From: WS-9 sp036274595
GTDB taxonomy: Bacteria; Eisenbacteria; RBG-16-71-46; SZUA-252
Length of the DNA stretch: 64,000 nucleotides
Reading direction: 5' to 3'
NCBI GenBank assembly: GCA_036274595.1
Contig: DASUFL010000050.1
Location: 4,057-68,056 of the forward strand
In this document: positions 58,646 to 64,000 of the stretch, in pieces
Layout: every line of letters begins with the position of its first letter
How positions within the stretch are numbered: the stretch's first letter is position 1
Translations under genes and position numbers: made by a program
The notes under the pieces: model-generated
Databases searched by the model: none
Told to the model about the DNA's origin: nothing
The model's input: only the letters and a program-made list of their open reading frames with translations

Positions 58646-59686
58646 GTGACTTCCCTCGACAGATCCCGCGTGGCTCAGGGCAGGGCCCGCGCCCTCGGAC
58701 TCCTCGTTTCGCTCCTCGCGCTCACGCTCGCGATGGTCGTCGGCTGCGGCTCGGAGAGCACGATCGATCCCGGCATCGATCCCGATGCGGTCGTCTGGAC
58801 GAAGCTGACGAGCTTCCCCGTGGGCCGCTCCACCGCGATCTATCCGGACTGGCAGGGCGATTCCGTCGTGTTTTGCGCGATTGACCAGAACCCGTTACAA
58901 CAGCCGTTTCTCCGAATCGGGGCCCTCGACATGAAGGACCCGTCCAAAGCCATCATCTCGACGTACCCGGGACCGGCGAGGTGGCTCGACGCGCGCCCCC
59001 GATGGCTCAGGAGCGGGCTCGTGGTCTTCGAATCGACCCGCGACACCATCAACCGCCAATCCGATCTCTACACCCGGGATCTCGACACCGGGCAGGACAA
59101 GAGGCTCCTCTTCACGCCAGGCGGCGATGAGCACTATCCCGCGCCCCGTCCGGGCACGCCGGGGCTGGTCTACGAGGAAGGGCCGGATCTCAGGGGCCGG
59201 CTCGTGATCTGGCCAGACACCACGACTGTCGCGAACCGCCAGTACCTCACGCGTTCGGGCTTCCTGGTGGGCGAGCCCGCGTGGGATCCCACGGGCTCGA
59301 AGGTCGTGTTCGCGTCCGACAGCGTGGGCGTCGATAGCCACGGCAAGCCGATCACCTACCGCCACCTCTGGTGGACCGCGCCCCCGGACACGACGTCGCA
59401 CCAGCTCACGTTCGGCCCCTATCAGGACCAGTCGCCCCTCTACAGTCCGGACGGCACGAAGATCCTCTTCGTGTCGGGCCGAGGGGAACGATCGGCGCTC
59501 TGGATCATGGACCCGGTCGGAGGCGAGGGGGCGGGACTCAAGCGGATCGCATTCGAGGACGTGGGCGCCACCATCTTCACGCCCTGCTGGTCCCCGGATG
59601 GAACGCGGATCATCGTCTCATCCGATGGCCGGGGCTACGGCCGGCAGCTCTGGGTCCTTTCGAACCTCGACCTCACGCTCCCCTGA
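58646..59686 (+). CDS. Lipoprotein with TolB/WD40-like beta-propeller
   Basis: The 346-residue protein has a lipoprotein signal with Cys34 in LAMVVGC. Repeats such as AWDPTGSKVVFASDS, PLYSPDGTKILFVSGR and CWSPDGTRIIVSSDGRG are PD40/TolB-type propeller blades, about six in all. The start is GTG at 58646. Likely an outer-membrane-facing binding protein; its partner is unknown. Confidence 0.8.
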   Translation: MTSLDRSRVAQGRARALGLLVSLLALTLAMVVGCGSESTIDPGIDPDAVVWTKLTSFPVGRSTAIYPDWQGDSVVFCAIDQNPLQQPFLRIGALDMKDPSKAIISTYPGPARWLDARPRWLRSGLVVFESTRDTINRQSDLYTRDLDTGQDKRLLFTPGGDEHYPAPRPGTPGLVYEEGPDLRGRLVIWPDTTTVANRQYLTRSGFLVGEPAWDPTGSKVVFASDSVGVDSHGKPITYRHLWWTAPPDTTSHQLTFGPYQDQSPLYSPDGTKILFVSGRGERSALWIMDPVGGEGAGLKRIAFEDVGATIFTPCWSPDGTRIIVSSDGRGYGRQLWVLSNLDLTLP

Positions 59687-59719
59687 GCTTCCGCCGCGGC
59701 GCTTCGCGTCGTCGGCGCC

Positions 59720-60514
59720 CTAGCTCAGCCGCTCCCGCATCGCCCGCACAAACCGGCGCAGCCGCTCCTCGCGACGCGCGCCGTCCGTCTCCTCCGAGAG
59801 CTCACGTATGAGCGCGCTTCCCACGATCACCCCTTCCGCATGACCTCGAAGCGGCGTGACGTCGCTCGTGGGGGTCCATCCGAATCCGACGCATCGCGGG
59901 AGGGGCGAGTGCTCCCGGCACGCCCGGAGCAGATCGTCGAGCCGCGCGTCGCCTGCGCCGCCGCCGGTCACGCCGAGGCGCGCGACGACGTAGAGATACC
60001 CTCGCGACGCCGCGGTGATCGAGGGGAGCCGGGCGGGATCGGTGGTCGGAGCCACGAGCGCGATCGTGTCGAGCCCCGCGCTCTGGAACGAGGACCAGAG
60101 ATCGGGATCTTCCTCGGGGGGCAGATCGACCAGGATCAAGCCGTCCACGCCCGCCGCCACGGCGTCCTCGGCGAAGCGCTCCGCGCCATAGGCGAGGACC
60201 GGGTTCAGGTAGGTCATCACGACGAGCGGTGTCTCGAACCTCGCTCTCAGGCGGCGCGCCTGCTCCAGCGTGTCCGCCAGGCGCACCCCCTTCGTGAGCG
60301 CGACGCGCGTGGATTCCTGGATCACCGGGCCATCGGCGAGGGGATCGCTGAAGGGCACCCCCAGCTCGAGCAGATCCGCCCCCTCCTCGCAGAGCGCGGC
60401 GAGCAGGCGATCGGATTCAGGGAGATCGGGGAATCCGGACGTGAGGAACGGGACGAAGGCGAGGCGCCGCTCGGCGGCCGTGCGCTCGAGCGCGCGGCCG
60501 ATCCGGCCGGGCAC
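59720..60514 (-). CDS. trpA: Tryptophan synthase alpha chain
   Basis: Cleaves indole-3-glycerol phosphate to indole. The 264 residues hold FVPFLTSGFPDLPES, the catalytic Glu50 and Asp61 in LLELGVPFSDPLADGP, and GYLYVVARLGVTGGGAGD. GTG at 60514 is used; a CTG at 60520 in a CTGA overlap with the TPR stop is another option. No trpB or other trp gene is in the window, so its partner must be elsewhere. Confidence 0.93.
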   Translation of the reverse strand: MPGRIGRALERTAAERRLAFVPFLTSGFPDLPESDRLLAALCEEGADLLELGVPFSDPLADGPVIQESTRVALTKGVRLADTLEQARRLRARFETPLVVMTYLNPVLAYGAERFAEDAVAAGVDGLILVDLPPEEDPDLWSSFQSAGLDTIALVAPTTDPARLPSITAASRGYLYVVARLGVTGGGAGDARLDDLLRACREHSPLPRCVGFGWTPTSDVTPLRGHAEGVIVGSALIRELSEETDGARREERLRRFVRAMRERLS

Positions 60515-60516
60515 GG

Positions 60517-61539
60517 TCAGCCGTTCAGGGCCGCCGCGCGGCGATAGGCCTCGCGGGCGCGGAGAGGAAGCTCCTTCTTGTCGTAGGCCACGCCCAGCAG
60601 GCGATGGACGCGCGGATCCTCGGGGCGAAGCCGGGCGGCGTTCTCGAGGGCGAGGATCGCCTGATCGGCGGCGTCCTGATTGTTGTAGGCGACGCCGAGG
60701 TGGTAGTAGAGCCGCGCGTCGTCGGGACGGATCTCGATCGCGCGCTTCAGCTCCCCCACCGCGCGGGCGTAGGCCCCGATTCGCAGATGGAGGATGGCAA
60801 GCGCGTAGAGCGCCTCGGCGCTCGCCGGATCGAGCCGGGCGGAAGCCTCGAGCATGGCTTCCGCTTCCTGGAGCTCGTCGTCGGCAAGGAGCGCCCATCC
60901 CAGGTTGAAGTGGGCCTCGGCGCTCTGGGGGCTCAGCGTGACCGCGCGGCGGAACTCCTCGAGCGCCTCCTCGGCCATGCCCCACTCGGCGTAGAGGGCG
61001 CCGAGATTGGACCGCGCGTCCGAGCAGGCGGGGTCGAGGCTCACCGCGCGACGGAGCGCGTCGATGGCGCCCTTTCGCTCTCCCAGATCCGAGCGGGCCA
61101 GACCGAGATTGACCCACGCCCGCACGTGCGCGGGATCGAGCCGCACGGCGGTCTCATAGGAGGCGCGGGCCGCCTCCGCGTGGCCGCGCCGCGCGTGATG
61201 GAGGCCCAGGCGGAACGCCGCGTCCGCGCTCTGGGGCTCGAGCTCCACCGCCTGCCGGAGGTAGAGCCCGGCCTCGTCATGCGCCCCCGAGCGCGACAGG
61301 AGATCGCCCAGGAGCACGAGGAGGTCTGCCTGGCGGGGATGCGTGAGGATGCCCTGGCGCAGCGTCTCGATGGCGCGCTCGGCGCGGTCCTGCGCGGCGA
61401 AGATGCGGGCCGCTTCGCGCACCTGCTCCGGATCGGCCGTGGAGTGGACGAGCGTTTCCGCGAGCGCGAGACTCTCCTCGCGGGATTCGGATCCCGTGAG
61501 CGCGCTGTCGCGAAGGGAGAGAGGTAGCGCTCGATCCAC
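60517..61539 (-). CDS. TPR-repeat protein
   Basis: A 340-residue protein with about eight consecutive TPR units from residue 60 on, e.g. AWVNLGLARSDLGERKGAID and EAHFNLGWALLADDELQEAE. No signal peptide is evident. It starts with GTG at 61539, right at the expected transcription start of its promoter, so it may be leaderless. It is cotranscribed with trpA, with no obvious functional link. Confidence 0.8.
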   Translation of the reverse strand: MDRALPLSLRDSALTGSESREESLALAETLVHSTADPEQVREAARIFAAQDRAERAIETLRQGILTHPRQADLLVLLGDLLSRSGAHDEAGLYLRQAVELEPQSADAAFRLGLHHARRGHAEAARASYETAVRLDPAHVRAWVNLGLARSDLGERKGAIDALRRAVSLDPACSDARSNLGALYAEWGMAEEALEEFRRAVTLSPQSAEAHFNLGWALLADDELQEAEAMLEASARLDPASAEALYALAILHLRIGAYARAVGELKRAIEIRPDDARLYYHLGVAYNNQDAADQAILALENAARLRPEDPRVHRLLGVAYDKKELPLRAREAYRRAAALNG

Positions 61540-61545
61540 GTTCGC

Positions 61546-61573
61546 ACTCTATCCACGAGCGCGAATGAGTCAA
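61546..61573 (-). promoter_or_regulatory. Predicted promoter of TPR-trpA (leaderless arrangement)
   Basis: TTGACT (61573-61568), 16 bases, TAGAGT (61551-61546). RNA would begin at about 61539-61540, where the GTG codon of the TPR gene lies. The upstream MglA terminator U-run abuts the -35 box. Confidence 0.55.
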
Positions 61574-61575
61574 AC

Positions 61576-61599
61576 AAAAAAGGCCCGAATCAACGGGCC
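61576..61599 (-). terminator. Intrinsic terminator of the MglA-like gene
   Basis: A 6-bp GC stem (61582-61587 with 61594-61599, 6-base loop) is followed at once on the minus strand by six U residues (61581-61576). The plus-strand side also has eight T residues (61607-61614) after a short gap, so it may work both ways. Confidence 0.75.
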
Positions 61600-61640
61600 C
61601 GATGCATTTTTTTTCGTGCGCGCTCGCGCAGCGCGCCCCG

Positions 61641-62843
61641 TCAGTCGGGAATCGTCTCCAGATCGCGCATCATCGCGCCGCCGCGCGTGGACTTCTTCGC
61701 GCGGCCCCCGGAGGTCTCGGCATCGACCTCGATGCGGACTTCGAACACCAGGCGTACGCGTCCGGACGGCAGCGAGCCCAGATCGATCGGGACCGTGACC
61801 GTGCGCGCATCCCCGCCCGTCACCGCCGGGGCGGCCGGGGCCTGGCGCGACGAGGATCCGTAGTCGGCCTCGCGCTCGATCTCGTCCGCGGAGAAGCCAT
61901 CGCCGGCGTCCTCGCCCTTCTTCTTCGCGGCCTGCAAGCCCCCGAGCGGGATCAGATCGTCGCTCGTGAGCACGGTCTCGTCGGGCTGCATGCTCGACGG
62001 CGGCGTGAACGGCGTCTGGGGCTCGATGGACTGTGAGAACGGTCCCGCCGGCTCGAGCGGCGGATTCGAAGCGGTGGTCGGCGCGTGCGGCTCGGGCTGA
62101 GCCTTCCCGCCCCTCTTGAGGGACTGGAGGATCTTCCCGCCGACCGACTTGGGCGCTTCGGGTGTAGGGGTCGGGGTCTCCTCGACGGCCGCGGGCCGTT
62201 TCGGCTCCTCGGATGCAACCCGAGGCGGCGCGGTCAGGCTTCCCCGATCACGATCGATGACGTCCTTGGAGATCTTGGCGAGAAGGAGCTTCGACACGCC
62301 GCGCAGCGTCTCGAACACGCCGACCGAGTTCGCGGCCTGCGCCTCGAACGTCGGCACGTTGTAGCGGTTCAGCTCCTGATTCATCTGCTGGATGGAGAGC
62401 GCGCCCGGGAGATCGCGCTTGTTGAACTGGATCACCCAGGGAATCGACTGGATGTCGAGTCCGTAGGCCTTGAGGTTCTGCTCCAGGTTCGAGAGGCTCT
62501 CTCGGTTCTCCGCCATCTTGTCGGGGGCCGAGTCGGCGACGAAGACGATCGCGTCGACGCCCTTCAACACGAGCTTTCGCGTCGCGTTGTAATAGACCTG
62601 GCCCGGCACGGTGTAGAGCAGGAAGCGCGTCTTCATCCCCTGAAGCTCGCCCAGATCCAGGGGGAGGAGATCGAAGAACAGCGTGCGGTCGGTCTGCGTC
62701 TTCATCGAGACCATGCGGCCGCGATTGGTCTCGGGGACGCTGTCGTAGATCTTCTCGAGGTTGGTCGTCTTTCCACTCAGACCGGGACCGTAGTAGACGA
62801 TCTTCGCGTTGATCTCCCGCCCGGAATAGCTCACCACGACCAT
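61641..62843 (-). CDS. MglA-type small GTPase with long C-terminal extension
   Basis: MglA is the Ras-like polarity switch of gliding and twitching cells. The first 200 residues fit it: P-loop GPGLSGKTT (19-27), TVPGQ with the MglA-type Thr78 in place of Asp, and NKRD (141-144). Ordinary MglA ends near 195 residues. Here about 200 more follow: Pro/Glu-rich and probably flexible to about residue 340, then a beta-rich stretch (ARTVTVPIDLGSLPSGRVRL). Start ATG 62843 behind GAGGGAG. No MglB/Roadblock partner is nearby. Confidence 0.88.
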   Translation of the reverse strand: MVVVSYSGREINAKIVYYGPGLSGKTTNLEKIYDSVPETNRGRMVSMKTQTDRTLFFDLLPLDLGELQGMKTRFLLYTVPGQVYYNATRKLVLKGVDAIVFVADSAPDKMAENRESLSNLEQNLKAYGLDIQSIPWVIQFNKRDLPGALSIQQMNQELNRYNVPTFEAQAANSVGVFETLRGVSKLLLAKISKDVIDRDRGSLTAPPRVASEEPKRPAAVEETPTPTPEAPKSVGGKILQSLKRGGKAQPEPHAPTTASNPPLEPAGPFSQSIEPQTPFTPPSSMQPDETVLTSDDLIPLGGLQAAKKKGEDAGDGFSADEIEREADYGSSSRQAPAAPAVTGGDARTVTVPIDLGSLPSGRVRLVFEVRIEVDAETSGGRAKKSTRGGAMMRDLETIPD

Positions 62844-62936
62844 GGCGTCGCTCCCTCGATGAGTTTCATTGACGTCGCTCTGCGTTGGGCGCGGATGCGG
62901 TGGGATTGGAGCTCGACCGGCCCGCCGCGCCAAGCA

Positions 62937-62951
62937 GCACGTTATGTGCCA
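62937..62951 (-). promoter_or_regulatory. Candidate sigma-54 promoter of the MglA-like gene
   Basis: On the minus strand TGGCAC (62951-62946), five bases, GTGC (62940-62937): GG and GC are 10 bases apart, as sigma-54 requires, with one mismatch in the -12 element. RNA would start near 62926, 83 bases before the ATG. It lies in a 267-base gap (62844-63110) in which I see nothing else. Confidence 0.4.
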
Positions 62952-63110
62952 CAGCGATCTCGACAGCTACGCCTGAGAGATCGGCGGTCTCGGTTCTAAA
63001 CTTTGGCTGAATCGTCGGATGCGGACACGGGCCCGGAGCCCGGCGCGTGGGCCCCGAGGCGCGGGCTGAGGACGGGGCGTGCGGTCCGCATGATGAAGCG
63101 CAGATTGCGG

Positions 63111-63527
63111 TTACGTGACGCGGGGCTCCCGCTTGATCCAGATCCCCTGCCGTTCCTTGAGCTGGAGGTTGGGAGCCCCCGGCTCGCGGACGCTTTCGTA
63201 GTGCTTGAGCAGCAGCTTTTTGAGCTCCGGATAGTCCTGGGTCGGGAAATAACGGCTCACCCGTCCGAACATGCCGTCCTGCTCCGAGTAGCGCAGCAGC
63301 GTGACCTCGGTCACGCGCTCGTACTGCCCCTCGCCGTAGGCCGCCTCCGGATTCTCATCCACGTCGATCCAGAGCGACGCCACGTTGTCCGTGATCTCGA
63401 ACTGGTGCCGGTTCCGCATGAGGTATTCCCAGAGTCCGTAGATCTCCAGAGGCACGTACCGGACGGTGCGAGTGGATCCGTTCTCAGGACGCTTGATCTC
63501 GCAGCGCACCAGTTTCTGGCTGGCCAT
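63111..63527 (-). CDS. Hypothetical protein
   Basis: A 138-residue soluble protein that I do not recognise. It has no signal or membrane segment; the sequence is charged and mixed alpha/beta (RTVRYVPLEIYGLWEYLMRN; PELKKLLLKHYESVREP). The ATG at 63527 follows GGGGGGA and is preferred to longer, Arg-rich frames upstream. It is divergent from the small Cys-containing gene, across 117 bases. Confidence 0.65.
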   Translation of the reverse strand: MASQKLVRCEIKRPENGSTRTVRYVPLEIYGLWEYLMRNRHQFEITDNVASLWIDVDENPEAAYGEGQYERVTEVTLLRYSEQDGMFGRVSRYFPTQDYPELKKLLLKHYESVREPGAPNLQLKERQGIWIKREPRVT

Positions 63528-63644
63528 CAGTCCCCCCATTCCATGGCATGCCTCATGCAGCCTTGCCGCATTGGAAGCGGTTGCGGCGTACCGAGTCCGC
63601 CGACGATCACCCGCTCGCCGGACGTTCGACCGAGGAGGAGCGCC

Positions 63645-63839
63645 ATGAAACGAACGACACCTTCGCCCGCACCATGGTTCCTCGCGCGTCGCGCACGCGA
63701 AGTCTATTGCCGGCGCGACAATCGCGTCTATTCGTCCTGCCCGCACAGCGACACGGCTGCCCTCTGTCCGTGCCTGCACGCGGTGGAGACGGCGGACGCC
63801 CTCTTCGAGCCTGGAGACGAGGAGCAGCCGCCGACGTGA
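63645..63839 (+). CDS. Small Cys-containing protein (64 residues)
   Basis: The ATG at 63645 has an excellent Shine-Dalgarno, GAGGAGGAG (63632-63640). The peptide is basic at the start (PWFLARRAREVYCRRDN) with four Cys residues (YC, SCPH, LCPC) that could bind a metal, and an acidic end. I do not recognise a family. Too short for certainty, but the ribosome-binding site argues for expression. Confidence 0.5.
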   Translation: MKRTTPSPAPWFLARRAREVYCRRDNRVYSSCPHSDTAALCPCLHAVETADALFEPGDEEQPPT

Positions 63840-63847
63840 CCTCGGCT

Positions 63848-63874
63848 GATTCGAGCCGATCCCTGGCTCGATTC
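63848..63874 (+). other. Inverted repeat after the small Cys-containing gene
   Basis: A 10-bp stem with one mismatch (63848-63857 with 63865-63874, 7-base loop) starts eight bases after the stop. No T-run follows, so terminator function is uncertain. Confidence 0.35.
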
Positions 63875-63948
63875 GACCGCCGCCACAATAGGCGCCGACC
63901 TCTCGTCAAGTCAACGGGTTCGGACCGCGCGGCCCGGCCCCGCTCGCC

Positions 63949-64000
63949 TTGACACCTTTTTGGACGCTGGTGTAGCGTCCTCGAACCAAGGGGGAGAGAG
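63949..64000 (+). promoter_or_regulatory. Promoter and ribosome-binding site of a gene starting beyond the right edge
   Basis: Consensus TTGACA (63949-63954), 18 bases, TAGCGT (63973-63978). A perfect 6-bp inverted repeat (63962-63967 with 63975-63980) overlaps spacer and -10 box. The window ends in a purine run AAGGGGGAGAGAG that looks like a Shine-Dalgarno. The next coding start must be just outside. Confidence 0.6.

Noticed and set aside
63840..63948. tRNA or small RNA gene near the right edge
   Set aside because: One imperfect hairpin only; no cloverleaf, no T-loop GTTCRA box in context.

Overview
This window reads as chromosomal, housekeeping-rich DNA from a GC-rich, Gram-negative, probably motile bacterium. 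It carries lptF/lptG, yajC, split heptose genes (hldE halves), an anti-sigma/ECF sigma pair, a PilT-type ATPase, an MglA-type GTPase and flagellar-type regulators. A SprA homologue beside a glutaminyl-cyclase-like lipoprotein points to the FCB (Bacteroidetes-like) superphylum or a candidate phylum near it, such as Eisenbacteria. That placement is an inference; there is no rRNA in the window to settle it. I see no tRNA, IS element, prophage or CRISPR array. Coding density is very high, almost all genes lie on the minus strand, and most neighbours overlap by a few bases.

Layout (minus-strand operons read right to left). 1-13.6 kb: rimP-nusA-infB-DUF503-rbfA-nrnA-truB-ribF, then rpsO-pnp-M16 peptidase-dut-DUF3108-deoxyhypusine-synthase-like. 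This is the classic translation/RNA-processing cluster. 13.7-20.6 kb: sprA and a glutaminyl-cyclase-like M28 lipoprotein. 20.8-23.3 kb, plus strand: lptF-lptG. 23.3-29.5 kb: aroB-TPR-aroQ-accB-pilT-accC-comB. 29.7-34.0 kb: TPR protein-rpoE-type sigma-zinc anti-sigma-PDZ pseudoprotease. 34.0-42.1 kb: ndk-DUF177-rpmF-plsX-fabH-fabD-fabG-acpP-fabF-rnc (fatty-acid synthesis). 42.2-45.8 kb: cPGS-like GTPase-sucC-sucD. 46.0-58.3 kb: a run of 16 tightly packed genes, csrA-FliS-like-FlgM-like-sensor kinase-NtrC regulator-tgt-yajC-def-fmt-rsmB-PASTA-rpe-galE-DUF2007-hldE1-hldE2. 58.6-64 kb: a TolB-like lipoprotein, TPR-trpA, an MglA GTPase with a long tail, and small unknown genes.

Points that stand out: NTGA stop/start overlaps, including CTGA where no normal start exists (fabH, tgt); promoter-proximal terminator-like hairpins at two operon heads; two genes predicted to be leaderless; low-complexity tails on RNase III, SucD, PNPase, CsrA and the cPGS-like protein; a PASTA-only protein in the slot usually held by a PASTA kinase; an HtrA-like protein lacking all three catalytic residues in the sigma operon; and pilT inserted between accB and accC. 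Nothing here is clearly a new defence or mobile system. The best leads are regulatory architecture and unusual protein architectures.
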